Origin: Terriglobales bacterium
Lineage (GTDB): Bacteria; Acidobacteriota; Terriglobia; Terriglobales; Acidobacteriaceae
DNA: 60,000 nucleotides
Direction: 5' to 3'
NCBI GenBank assembly: GCA_035561515.1
Contig: DATMXP010000026.1
Location: 1-60,000 of the forward strand
Shown here: one piece after another, positions 17,583 through 26,377 of the stretch
Numbering within the stretch: the stretch's first letter is position 1
Layout of the letters: every line of letters begins with the position of its first letter
The notes under the pieces: model-generated
Seen by the model: the letters and a program-made list of their open reading frames with translations, nothing else
Database searches by the model: none
What the model was told of the DNA's origin: nothing
Made by a program: the position numbers and the translations under genes

Positions 17583-17739
17583 ATAGCTAGTTAAGATTTG
17601 CGCGCCGGACGTTTCGATTCGGATTTTCCCCGTCGTCCTCCGCTCGGAGATTCTACCCGGCCCCCTCCTCAGTCGCACGCTGAACTCACCTGGCAACTGG
17701 TGCTGAGGGCTGAATTTACGCTACTTGGCGGGCCGAATG

Positions 17740-18876
17740 CTATTCGCCAATCGTCCGGCGGGGAACACGTTCGCTGATGGCGCAGAGGATCTCGTAGGCG
17801 ATCGTGTCCGCGAAGTGCGCATGGTGCCAGGCAGAAACCGAGCAGTGCTCGCTGTTTCCGATGACCAGCACTTCGTCACCGATCTGCGCGTCGGGTATCT
17901 CGGTCACGTCGATGACCGAAATGTCCATCGAAATGCGACCAAGAATCGGGGCGTACTTATCGCGAACGATGAATCGGCCGCGCCCTGACATACGCCGGTT
18001 CAGGCCGTCGGCGTAACCAATCGGAAGACCGGCAATGCGCGTTCTGCGGGTTGTAATGAACGTTCCGTTGTAGCCCACGTAGCGTCCGGGACCGACTTCG
18101 CGCAGCGAGATGATGCGCGTCTTCCACGAAAGCACCGGTTTAAGGTGGATCGGGTAGCCGGGGCCGCGCCCGCCACTCGCCCACGCGAAGCGCTGGATGT
18201 AGCCGTACATGGCAATTCCGGGGCGGACCATCAGATCGCGTGTCTCGGGATGGCAAATGGTGGCGGCGGTGTTTGCCATGTGAAAGTAGCGCGGAGTAAA
18301 TCCATTTTTCAGAACAGTCTCGCGAACCTCGCGAAACCGCTCGCGCTGCGCTTCCACGTCCGGAGCGTCAACCACCTCGGCGGAAGCCAGGTGCGTGAAC
18401 ACACCTTCCAATTCCAGGTTCGGACACTGGCGAACCTGTTCGAGCACTTTCGGCAGATCCCAGACGTTCACGCCGAACCGTGTCATTCCGGTATCAACCT
18501 TCAGATGGAATCTCGATTTGCTGTTGCGTTTTTCAGCTGTCTTCTGAAGTGACTCAATCTGCCACGGATCCCACACTGCGGGCGTGAGATTGCGGGCGAT
18601 GATTTCTTCCTCTTCTCCGTGCCAGAAACCCGTCATGAGCAGCATGCGGGTGTTTACGCCTGCGTCGCGGACCTGCGCACCTTCGTCGGTGGAGGTCACG
18701 CCCAACCACTCCGCGCCTTCTGCTTGCAAAGACCGCGCCACCGGCTCGATTCCGTGGCCATAGGCGTCGGCTTTGATGACGGCACAAACCGTGGTCTCAG
18801 GCCCGACCAGTTCTTTCATCGTGCGGAAATTGTGGCGAAGCGCGGAAAGGTTGATCTCCGCCCAGGTGGGACGCAT
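17740..18876 (-). CDS. alr: Alanine racemase
   Basis: The protein has 378 residues, the normal length. The PLP lysine is Lys35 in CAVIKADAYGHG. VRPGIAMYGY and RISMDISVIDVTEIP are conserved in the barrel and the C-terminal beta-domain. It makes D-alanine for peptidoglycan. A monocistronic arrangement is likely, since no neighbour lies on the same strand within 150 bp. Confidence 0.95.
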   Translation of the reverse strand: MRPTWAEINLSALRHNFRTMKELVGPETTVCAVIKADAYGHGIEPVARSLQAEGAEWLGVTSTDEGAQVRDAGVNTRMLLMTGFWHGEEEEIIARNLTPAVWDPWQIESLQKTAEKRNSKSRFHLKVDTGMTRFGVNVWDLPKVLEQVRQCPNLELEGVFTHLASAEVVDAPDVEAQRERFREVRETVLKNGFTPRYFHMANTAATICHPETRDLMVRPGIAMYGYIQRFAWASGGRGPGYPIHLKPVLSWKTRIISLREVGPGRYVGYNGTFITTRRTRIAGLPIGYADGLNRRMSGRGRFIVRDKYAPILGRISMDISVIDVTEIPDAQIGDEVLVIGNSEHCSVSAWHHAHFADTIAYEILCAISERVPRRTIGE

Positions 18877-19115
18877 GTCAGTTCTCGGTTCCGATTATAA
18901 GCAATGCGGCGACGTCTGACTGTTGTGTGAAGGTGTTCATCCTGCACCGGTGTGTAAGGCTGATGGCCGATAGTCACTGTTACCGAAGTTTGTGCCTCTT
19001 GTAAGGAGTGCGCAATTTTTCCAATAAGATTTACTTGACTGACGGGGGTTTTGGAATCAGATTACGTAGCGTCCCCCGGGCCATATAGGTGTTGCCAGTC
19101 GAGAGGCGTCGCGCC

Positions 19116-20402
19116 ATGAAGTCCTTTTCGGTTGGCCGTTTCCCCCGCGGCTCTGTATTCGTTTTGCTTTTCTGTTTGTTCGGCGGACTGATTACCGCTC
19201 AGGACAATAACGCTCAACCTGCATTCTCTAAACGCACTCCGCAGCAGGCGCGTCCGTGCGACGTTCCCATCTACAAACAAACGAAGGCGTCCCCGGCGGT
19301 GCAGTTCGACTGCACGCGCCAGCTTAACTACCTCGGCATGTACTCTCCGGAAGGAGAGTTCCGCGCTGCGCCCAGGCACTCTCGGTGGTACAACGAAGCG
19401 GCGCCTACTCCCATTCCGAGCCAGTTGCGTCGTCCCGCGGCCGTCCCCCCATCGGTAAACCTTATGCCGCTCGAGCGCGTAGTGGAGAACTACGACGCGC
19501 GCTACCGTGCCGCGAAAATTGCCAAAGGCGAATCAAGACTCGTTGCCATGCGAGACGCCATCATCCGCTTCGCTTATGGTCGTGAACGCGCGTTGCAGGC
19601 ACCGCAGCACGTTGTCACCGATTCCCGGGGACGCGTCATCATTTCCGATCATGCCGCCGCGGCCGTGCACGTGCTCGATGGCAAGATGTCATTTCGTATT
19701 GTTGGCGGACCACACCACAACACAGCTCTTCCCGACGGAATTGCCGTCGATGCGGACGACAACATCTATGTGTCGGATCCCGTACGCGGGCTGGTTGGCG
19801 TCTACGATCCGAACGGAAGGTTCCTCTATCACATCGGAAAGGTCGACGACGAGACGCTGTTTGAGATGCCCACCGGGTTGGCGATCGACAAGGCCGGCAA
19901 GCGTATCTACGTGCTCGACACTCCGCGCAACATGATCATGGTCATGGACTTTAGAGGTGCCATCCTTAATCGGATCGGCCGCGGAAAGCCGGTAGAGTTC
20001 AATCAACCGACCGAAATCGCGCTCCGTGACGGTGCGCTCGCGGTCATGGATTCCGGCGGCGCGCGCATTCAGTTGGTCGATCTGGAAGGAAACCTAATCA
20101 GCCAGTTCAAAACCGGTCTTTACAACGAACCGCAAACGAACCGCCATTTCGGCATCGCGATCGATGGCGACCAAAACGTCTACATGAGCAACCTGAAGGA
20201 ATCGACGGTGAAGGTGTTCGATTCGAAGGGGAACGCCTTCAGCATCTTCGGACGGTACGGGCAGCAGGATGGGGAATTCAGTTCACCGTCTGGCGTATGG
20301 ATCGACACTACGAGCCGTATCTACGTCGCCGACACAAATAACAGCCGCGTACAGGTTTTCCAACTCGCCGGAGTAGGGAATCATTCAGCGGGTACAAACT
20401 AG
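19116..20402 (+). CDS. Secreted six-bladed NHL-repeat protein
   Basis: From ATG 19116 (GAGAGG upstream) the protein has about 428 residues. A signal peptide with core VFVLLFCLFGGLITA is followed by a 130-residue N-terminal region and six NHL repeats. Their turns read PQHVVTDSRGRVIISD, PDGIAVDADDNIYVSD, PTGLAIDKAGKRIYVLD, PTEIALRDGALAVMD, FGIAIDGDQNVYMSN and PSGVWIDTTSRIYVAD. The fourth blade lacks the usual Asp-Gly turn, as in the NHL protein at 40507. It is a periplasmic or secreted propeller, a likely paralogue of the two NHL proteins in the cytochrome locus. It is convergent with dnaB. Confidence 0.85.
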   Translation: MKSFSVGRFPRGSVFVLLFCLFGGLITAQDNNAQPAFSKRTPQQARPCDVPIYKQTKASPAVQFDCTRQLNYLGMYSPEGEFRAAPRHSRWYNEAAPTPIPSQLRRPAAVPPSVNLMPLERVVENYDARYRAAKIAKGESRLVAMRDAIIRFAYGRERALQAPQHVVTDSRGRVIISDHAAAAVHVLDGKMSFRIVGGPHHNTALPDGIAVDADDNIYVSDPVRGLVGVYDPNGRFLYHIGKVDDETLFEMPTGLAIDKAGKRIYVLDTPRNMIMVMDFRGAILNRIGRGKPVEFNQPTEIALRDGALAVMDSGGARIQLVDLEGNLISQFKTGLYNEPQTNRHFGIAIDGDQNVYMSNLKESTVKVFDSKGNAFSIFGRYGQQDGEFSSPSGVWIDTTSRIYVADTNNSRVQVFQLAGVGNHSAGTN

Positions 20403-20420
20403 CAATCTCTCCTGATAGAA

Positions 20421-20448
20421 AAAGCGCGTGGTTCAAATCGCGCGCTTT
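20421..20448 (-). terminator. Terminator after dnaB
   Basis: An 8-bp stem (AAAGCGCG/CGCGCTTT) lies between two convergent genes. Read on the minus strand it is followed by TTTTTCTATC, so it best serves dnaB; on the plus strand the T-run is weak. Confidence 0.65.
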
Positions 20449-20482
20449 GTGTGCCTGCTCTGTTGCGAATCTTAAAAGCTAC

Positions 20483-21877
20483 TTACTGCACGCCGTAGTC
20501 GGTGCCGTCGAGATGAGATACCGACTCAAATCGAGTGTATTTGTGCAGGAAAGCCAGCTTCACCGTTCCCACCGGGCCGTTTCTTTGCTTCGCCACGATG
20601 AGTTCGGCCTGGCCCTTTAGTTCTTCCTTCTTCGATTCGTCCCGTTCGTACACTTCAGGCCGATAGATGAATCCGACCACATCGGCGTCCTGCTCGATCG
20701 AGCCCGATTCGCGAAGATCCGACAGTTGTGGCTGGTGCGCACCCGTTCGGCTCTCCGGAGCGCGGCTCAATTGCGACAGGGCAACCAGCGGCGCGTGCAT
20801 TTCCTTGGCGAGTAACTTCAGCCCGCGCGACATCGCCGACACTTCTTCCGTACGGTTCGCGTATTTCCGCCCGCCCCCAGCTGGACCAGATGACATCAGT
20901 TGCAGATAGTCCACCACGATCAGGTCGAGGCGGCCTCCGTGTTCCTGCTTCAGGCGCCGGCATTTGGCCCGCATTTCCATGACGGAGATGCCGGGCGTGT
21001 CGTCGATGAAAATCGGTGCCTCCATCAGTTCGCCGACGGCATTCGAGAGTTTGCTGATTTCGTCGCGATTCAGGAACCCGGTACGCAGGTGATGCGAATC
21101 TACCCTTGCGTACGAACAGAGCATGCGCATCAGCAGCGATTCCCGCGACATTTCCAGCGAAAAGACCGCCACCACGGCCTTGTCTCTCACCCCGGCATTC
21201 TCGGCAATGTTCATTACGAACGACGTCTTGCCCATCGAAGGACGTGCCGCCACGATGATCAGGTCGCCCTTCTGCAGGCCGCTGGTCATTTCGTCCAGGT
21301 CGTCGTAGTGCGTTCTCAACCCGGTGATGCCGGCAGTCTGGTTGGTGATCCGCTGAACAATGTTGTGTTCGGTGACAATGTCAGAGATGGAGAAGAACCC
21401 GGTATCGCGGGCGTCTTCCGAAAGTCCGATCAGTCCCTGCTCGACGTCGTTAAGAATCGCCTCCACCGGCTCTGACTGCTCGATGGCCCTTGAGATTGAC
21501 TGGTTCGAGAGATTGATCAGTCCCCTAAGCAGCGCCTTGTCTTTCACGATGCGAACGTAGTGCTGAATGTTCGCCCTTGGTGGTACGCCGTCGGTCAGCG
21601 AAGCCAGGTACGCCACACCCCCGACGGCTTCCAGTTGCTGCTGCTGCCGAAGTTCCTCGGATAGCGTGATGATGTCCACCGGACGGCTGGACTCCATCAT
21701 TTCGCTTACCCGCGCAAAGATCCGGCGATGGGAATCGAGCGAAAATTCTTCGGCGCGCAGGGTTTCGGAAGCCTGGTAATAGGCCGCGTTGTCGAGGAGA
21801 ATCGATCCGAGAATGGAGCGCTCGGCATCCATGCTCGAGGGAAGTCCGCGTTCGATGCTGTAGTCAGTCGTTGCCAC
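20483..21877 (-). CDS. dnaB: Replicative DNA helicase DnaB
   Basis: The protein has 464 residues. The N-terminal DnaB domain (PSSMDAERSILGSILLDNAAYY) is followed by the RecA-like motor. Walker A is ARPSMGKTSFVMN, Walker B is LDLIVVDYLQLM, and the C-terminal arginine-bearing RNGPVGTVKLAFL is conserved. It is the hexameric helicase of the replication fork. No intein is present. The gene stands alone on the minus strand with about 0.8 kb of non-coding DNA upstream. Confidence 0.96.
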   Translation of the reverse strand: MATTDYSIERGLPSSMDAERSILGSILLDNAAYYQASETLRAEEFSLDSHRRIFARVSEMMESSRPVDIITLSEELRQQQQLEAVGGVAYLASLTDGVPPRANIQHYVRIVKDKALLRGLINLSNQSISRAIEQSEPVEAILNDVEQGLIGLSEDARDTGFFSISDIVTEHNIVQRITNQTAGITGLRTHYDDLDEMTSGLQKGDLIIVAARPSMGKTSFVMNIAENAGVRDKAVVAVFSLEMSRESLLMRMLCSYARVDSHHLRTGFLNRDEISKLSNAVGELMEAPIFIDDTPGISVMEMRAKCRRLKQEHGGRLDLIVVDYLQLMSSGPAGGGRKYANRTEEVSAMSRGLKLLAKEMHAPLVALSQLSRAPESRTGAHQPQLSDLRESGSIEQDADVVGFIYRPEVYERDESKKEELKGQAELIVAKQRNGPVGTVKLAFLHKYTRFESVSHLDGTDYGVQ

Positions 21878-22558
21878 TGGGGATTCTCAACCGCTCATTT
21901 GACTATCGCATTGGAATCCGTTCCGCACATCCGCAGAGTGTTGTTGAAAACTCGATTTCGTTGGAAAACGTGAAGAGAATTCACGCGAACACTCCCACCA
22001 CCGATGGCAGATAGTTTACGCCTTTTCTTCGCCAAGCAAAGAAAAAACGAAAATGGCGGCGAAAGTTGCCCATAGTTCGGGCAAAAACGGCAGTTGCTTG
22101 GAGGGAGGAATTCCTATGTTGAAACCAGGGAGCGCGGCCATGCCAGCCACACGGCCGCGCCCATTTACAGATCTCCTGAGTCGCAAGTGCTGCACACATC
22201 GCCAGGGGAGTGTGCCCCCTGACGAAGAGCAGCGCGCGAGCCGACTCAAGCCACCTGAGGAATCCGAACCACAAACCCAAGTCACCTGCGAAAGTGACTT
22301 GCCGATTTCCGCTTCGTTACGTTTCCGCCACGCCGCGGCACACCCGGTTCGTGCTTCGAGTCCTTCAGGACAGCGAGCCCGGTTCTGAACCAGGGTCCCT
22401 TCGCTCGAAAAGGACCTGCTCCTCTCGCTCCGACCGCTGGCGCAATCGGAATCGGTTCTTGCATCGCCTTGGTTCAGCCCGAATCGCTTTCGCGTTCCAG
22501 GATCTCGCGCAAACGCTCAAGAGGTCTGCGCTCGCAGTGACGGGAGAATGCAACAGGT

Positions 22559-22593
22559 GTTGAGTACTCTCAACGGATAATCGTTGAACGATT
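22559..22593. repeat. Two adjacent palindromes
   Basis: GTTGAG-TACT-CTCAAC (22559-22574) is followed 4 bp later by AATCGTT-G-AACGATT (22579-22593). Both have perfect arms and share a GTTGA core. They could be operators or a remnant of a mobile-element end. Confidence 0.55.
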
Positions 22594-22655
22594 GTGAAAA
22601 AACTGTGTGCGACAGGTGTAAGTTGTGGAAACAAGAGGAAAACGAGGCTGAAATC

Positions 22656-22685
22656 TCGGATCGGATCGGATCGGATCGGATCGGG
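22656..22685. repeat. TCGGA tandem microsatellite
   Basis: Five perfect and one imperfect copies of TCGGA, 8 bp from the stop codon of the downstream-facing reductase gene. It is probably prone to copy-number change. Confidence 0.9.
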
Positions 22686-22693
22686 AATAGAGG

Positions 22694-23443
22694 TCAGAGT
22701 TTCAAACGCTTGAAGACTCGTTCGGGAATGCTCTTGATCAGCGCCATGATCACGCGCCAGTACATCGGCACGTAAACGACGTCCTTTTGCTTCTGAATGG
22801 CACCGACGATGCTTTTTGCCACAGTTCCTGGTGAAGCAAACAGCGCGTTTTTTGGGATATGCGCTGTCATTGGAGTGTCTACGAACCCGGGCTTGATCGT
22901 CAGCACATGCACATTGAAGCGATATAAGCGATTTCGCAGGCCTTGTAGAAAGATGTCCAGCCCACCTTTCGAAGCGCCGTACACATAATTACTCTGTCGC
23001 CCGCGATCTCCGGCCACCGAAGAAATTACCGCGATCGTGCCGGCTTTTTGCTGCTCCATGACATTGGCAAAGCGTGTGAGTAGAGATACCACGCTGACGA
23101 AGTTTGTTTGCAGGACGTGTTCTGCTGCGCGGGCATCGCGTTCCGCCAGTTGCTGATCGCCGAGAATTCCGTAAGCGACGAATAGCAGGTCAACCGTTCC
23201 AAGCAGCGTTAGCGATTCGTCGATGAGCATCGCGTGTTTGTCAGTATCCGCGAGGTCACAGGCGCAGGTTGTCACGTGAGCACCGCTGCGCGTTCGAATG
23301 TCAGCTGCGACCGTGTTCAGGTTCTCACCATTTCTCGCGAGCAAATGAAACCGCGTCTCTGCGGTGGCCAACTCTTTCATCGCGGCCTGGGCAATGGCCG
23401 AGGTAGCTCCAAGCACGACGATTTTTCTAGGAAGCTCTCTCAT
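22694..23443 (-). CDS. SDR-family oxidoreductase, DprE2-like
   Basis: The protein has 249 residues, a short-chain dehydrogenase. The cofactor motif is VVLGATSAIAQ, and the catalytic pair is YVYGASKGG (Tyr-x3-Lys) after a serine in AVISSVAGDRGRQ. The neighbouring DprE1-like oxidase points to the DprE2 role: NAD(P)H reduction of the 2-keto intermediate so that polyprenyl-phospho-ribose becomes polyprenyl-phospho-arabinose. ATG follows the oxidase stop by 2 bp. DprE2 is inferred from context; the fold is clear from sequence. Confidence 0.85.
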   Translation of the reverse strand: MRELPRKIVVLGATSAIAQAAMKELATAETRFHLLARNGENLNTVAADIRTRSGAHVTTCACDLADTDKHAMLIDESLTLLGTVDLLFVAYGILGDQQLAERDARAAEHVLQTNFVSVVSLLTRFANVMEQQKAGTIAVISSVAGDRGRQSNYVYGASKGGLDIFLQGLRNRLYRFNVHVLTIKPGFVDTPMTAHIPKNALFASPGTVAKSIVGAIQKQKDVVYVPMYWRVIMALIKSIPERVFKRLKL

Positions 23444-23445
23444 TC

Positions 23446-24738
23446 TTACCTGTTCATCACGCGCCGCCAGAACGATGAGGAGAACGAGGGATCAACGAAA
23501 CGAGCGAACTCCTCCCATTGCGGGTAGAACCGTCGAAACTGTTTCGCCGTCATGAATGCGTCTTTCGCAGGATAAACTCGGCCTCCCGCATCGGCGGTCA
23601 TCTGGTTTAAGCGCTCTAGCAATGGCTCTGTGCGTCCGGCCTTCATCGGGAAGTCGAGTGCCAAGGTAATCCCCGGCATGGGAAACGACATCATCCCCGG
23701 AGATTTCAGGTTTCCACACACCTTAAGGACAGCAAGAAATGAAGCAAGCCCGGACTTTGCTATGACAGCGAGAATTTCGGAGATGGCCTCTGCGCTTGGA
23801 ACGCAACACTGGAACTGTGTCAGCCCACGCTTTCCATAGAGTCGATTCCAACGCAAGATGGCATCGAGTGGATAGAAGAACGGCTCGTAATCGCTCGCAG
23901 TGCTGACGTGTTTGTGGAACTGCTTCCGGTAATACGCCGCGTTGAATGCTGCAACGGAATAGCGGTTCAGTGCGATGCTTGGAAGATCGCACGGAAACGT
24001 CAAACTGCGTTTACTCTTTCGTGCTGACAGGCTCTTTTGTGACGAATGATCGCCCGCCAAGAAGATGCCGCGCGCGAACTCCTTGCCGCTGGAAACGCAA
24101 TCAACCCACGCTACTGTGTACTCGTGATCGGAGAGTTCCTTCGAGAGGACAACGAATTCGTTCAACCCCCGAAATTTCACGCTTTCTATGCTGATGCTGC
24201 GACCGCTCACTGGCCGCAACTGAATCTCAGCCCAAGTGATTAAGCCTGTAAGGCCAAGCCCGCCGATAGTGGCAGCGAACCCGTCCGGGTTAGATTCCGG
24301 GGAGCAGAACGCACGCGTTCCGTCACTGCGAACCAACTCGAAGCCCCGTACGAAACGGCCGAAGGTCCCAGCGACGTGATGGTTTTTGCCATGGACATCA
24401 TTTGCGATTGCGCCGCCTACGGTGACGTATTTCGTTCCGGGTGTGACCGGCAAAAACCAGCCCCGCGGAACACTGAACTCGAGTATTTCCGCGAGCGAAA
24501 CTCCCGCTTCGCAGCGAAGGACTCCCGTAGCTGGATCGAACGAAAGAAACCTGTTGAGACCGCGCGTGAGCAGAACGATATTGCCGTCGTTCAGGCAAAC
24601 GTCACCGTAGCTTCGCCCCAGGCCCACGGGCAGCATGGCTTTGGAAAGAGATTTGACTGGAAACTCATTGCCCCAATTGAGCGCAACCTCGTCCTGGATC
24701 ACTTTTGGATATCGACCCCAGGATTCAAAGCGCGACAT
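23446..24738 (-). CDS. FAD-dependent oxidase, DprE1-like (polyprenyl-phospho-ribose 2'-oxidase)
   Basis: The protein has 430 residues of the vanillyl-alcohol-oxidase fold. The N-terminal FAD-binding half contains LPVGLGRSYGDVCLND and TPGTKYVTVGGAIANDVHGKNHH. The latter is nearly identical to the corresponding block of mycobacterial DprE1. The C-terminal half is the substrate domain. It would oxidise the 2'-hydroxyl of polyprenyl-phospho-ribose in the first half of the epimerisation. It is the middle gene of a tight minus-strand operon, 3 bp after the HAD-UbiA gene and 2 bp before the reductase. Confidence 0.88.
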   Translation of the reverse strand: MSRFESWGRYPKVIQDEVALNWGNEFPVKSLSKAMLPVGLGRSYGDVCLNDGNIVLLTRGLNRFLSFDPATGVLRCEAGVSLAEILEFSVPRGWFLPVTPGTKYVTVGGAIANDVHGKNHHVAGTFGRFVRGFELVRSDGTRAFCSPESNPDGFAATIGGLGLTGLITWAEIQLRPVSGRSISIESVKFRGLNEFVVLSKELSDHEYTVAWVDCVSSGKEFARGIFLAGDHSSQKSLSARKSKRSLTFPCDLPSIALNRYSVAAFNAAYYRKQFHKHVSTASDYEPFFYPLDAILRWNRLYGKRGLTQFQCCVPSAEAISEILAVIAKSGLASFLAVLKVCGNLKSPGMMSFPMPGITLALDFPMKAGRTEPLLERLNQMTADAGGRVYPAKDAFMTAKQFRRFYPQWEEFARFVDPSFSSSFWRRVMNR

Positions 24739-24741
24739 GCT

Positions 24742-26196
24742 CTACCGGGCTCCAAGAATCAAGATGATTGCGGAGAATGCTCCTATCCAGATGCTGACGC
24801 GATCGGTGAGTGCAAAGACCACCGGGTCTTCATGCATTTCGCCCCGATGTGCAAGCAGCCAAACTCGATTGATCCAATACACGAGGACCGGAACAATAGC
24901 CCACAAGGCTTGTGGATGATGATATAAGCGCTGGACATCCGGACTACTGACGTACAGCACAAATATCACGACTGCGGCATAGGCACTGGCTGTGCCGAAG
25001 CTCCGCAATTGCTCGATATCGTCCACTCGATAACCTCTGTCATTTGCCGGCAAGGCATGTCTTTCCCGTAGGCCCTGCAACTCTTCGTAGCGTTTCACGA
25101 TGGCGAGGCTGAGGAAGAAGAAGAGCGAAAACGACTCGAACCATGTGGACAACGGAACAGATGTCACAACACTGCCGCATATGATACGGATCGTATACAG
25201 TCCCGCGAGAACGAGTACATCCAAAATGGCGATCTTTTTCAGCAGGAACGAGTAAGAGATCGTGCCAACTAGATAGGCGCAAAGCATGTACGCGAATTTC
25301 GCGGGTTGCGTCGACGAGTACACTCCTGCCGCGCAAAGCAGCACCGCTGCAACTATTAACCCCGCGACCGGGCTTAGATCCCCAGCAGCAAAAGGTCGCT
25401 TCCGTTTCCGAGGATGCTGGCGGTCCGCCTCCATGTCCAGCATGTCATTCAGGATGTAGCCTGCGGACGCCACGAAACTGAATGCCACGAACGCAAGAAA
25501 ACTGTTTATGAGCTTCGAACGGTCACCAAACTCGTGCGACAGAAAGAGAGGAAGGAAGATCAGCAGATTTTTTGGCCACTGCCGGGCGCGAATCGCCGAC
25601 AGGATCGCCACCATCGTATTCTTGCGATGATTAAACTCCCTCTCGACGGCGATATTCTTCAGTCGTGCCTTCGCTGATGTTGCCCAACTGGCATTCGCCA
25701 GCATAGCCTTGTTCGCATTCTCGAGGATTGGCAGATCCTGATTCGAGTTCCCGATGTAGTCGAAACCTCCTTCGCCGAAACGCTCATTCAGAACGTGCAA
25801 CTTGCTATATCCAGTGAGATTTCGCCGGTCATCGCTGCAGATCACCGACTCGAATATTCCGAGATGTCTGGCGACGCCGGATGCAATTTGATCATTCGCT
25901 CCCGTCGCAAGGTGTAGCTTCCTGCCTCGCGCGTGCTCATCACGAAGGTACTGGAGCAGTTCTTCGTTGTAGGGCAGACCTGATGGAGACAGTTGTATCT
26001 CTTTCGCGAGCGCAGCTTTGAATCCAGCCTTGCCTCGCAGGAGCCAGAAAGGCATTCGCAGAAGCAATTCCGGGCGTCGACGGACCGTCACCAGGCAGGC
26101 GTCGATAAGCAAGTCACTCTTCACCAGGGTCCCATCGAGGTCAACGCACAAAGGAACGTCTTTGGCCGGGGTTGTAACCGTATCGATGGTCTGCAT
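24742..26196 (-). CDS. HAD phosphatase-UbiA prenyltransferase fusion (phosphoribosyl-polyprenyl-phosphate synthase-like)
   Basis: The protein has 484 residues. The first 185 form a HAD domain: DLDGTL at 19-24 with the nucleophile Asp19, HLATGAND, and GNSNQD around 149-154. From about residue 200 it is a UbiA membrane prenyltransferase with eight or nine helices; NDMLDMEAD at 250-258 is the Mg-pyrophosphate motif, followed by RKRKRP. The entry RQWPKNLLIFLPLF is typical of the decaprenyl-phosphate phosphoribosyltransferase branch. The UbiA part would join phosphoribose from PRPP to polyprenyl phosphate, and the HAD part could remove the 5-phosphate. The second assignment is inference. Confidence 0.87.
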   Translation of the reverse strand: MQTIDTVTTPAKDVPLCVDLDGTLVKSDLLIDACLVTVRRRPELLLRMPFWLLRGKAGFKAALAKEIQLSPSGLPYNEELLQYLRDEHARGRKLHLATGANDQIASGVARHLGIFESVICSDDRRNLTGYSKLHVLNERFGEGGFDYIGNSNQDLPILENANKAMLANASWATSAKARLKNIAVEREFNHRKNTMVAILSAIRARQWPKNLLIFLPLFLSHEFGDRSKLINSFLAFVAFSFVASAGYILNDMLDMEADRQHPRKRKRPFAAGDLSPVAGLIVAAVLLCAAGVYSSTQPAKFAYMLCAYLVGTISYSFLLKKIAILDVLVLAGLYTIRIICGSVVTSVPLSTWFESFSLFFFLSLAIVKRYEELQGLRERHALPANDRGYRVDDIEQLRSFGTASAYAAVVIFVLYVSSPDVQRLYHHPQALWAIVPVLVYWINRVWLLAHRGEMHEDPVVFALTDRVSIWIGAFSAIILILGAR

Positions 26197-26377
26197 GTGG
26201 ACTCCGTCGCTTGCCTGCGATAAATGTGAGAGTAAGTTCGATAGCTACAGATTTCAATCGCTTCGCAGGTACTCCCTTATTACGGAAGGTCGTCAGGTTC
26301 GTAACTAGTGAATACCACATACTGCAGCTATATTTATTTACGTAACGCCAGAGACCGATACGACGCAGGACCTAGCC

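Larger units (their letters stand above)
21878..22693 (+). other. About 0.8 kb without a convincing gene
   Basis: Short open frames on both strands lack family similarity, have skewed composition and overlap one another, so I call none. The stretch holds several inverted repeats: cgtgaa/ttcacg at 21969-21985, gcgcggcc/ggccgcgc at 22132-22160, and two adjacent palindromes at 22559-22593. A TCGGA tandem repeat lies at 22656-22685. The dnaB promoter must lie at its left end. Confidence 0.5.

Noticed and set aside
18926..18941. TGTGA-N6-TCATC resembling a CRP site between alr and the NHL gene
   Set aside because: Two mismatches in one arm and no partner site; expected by chance.
22016..22563. 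Overlapping open frames on both strands upstream of dnaB
   Set aside because: Skewed composition, no similarity and mutual overlap; treated as non-coding.
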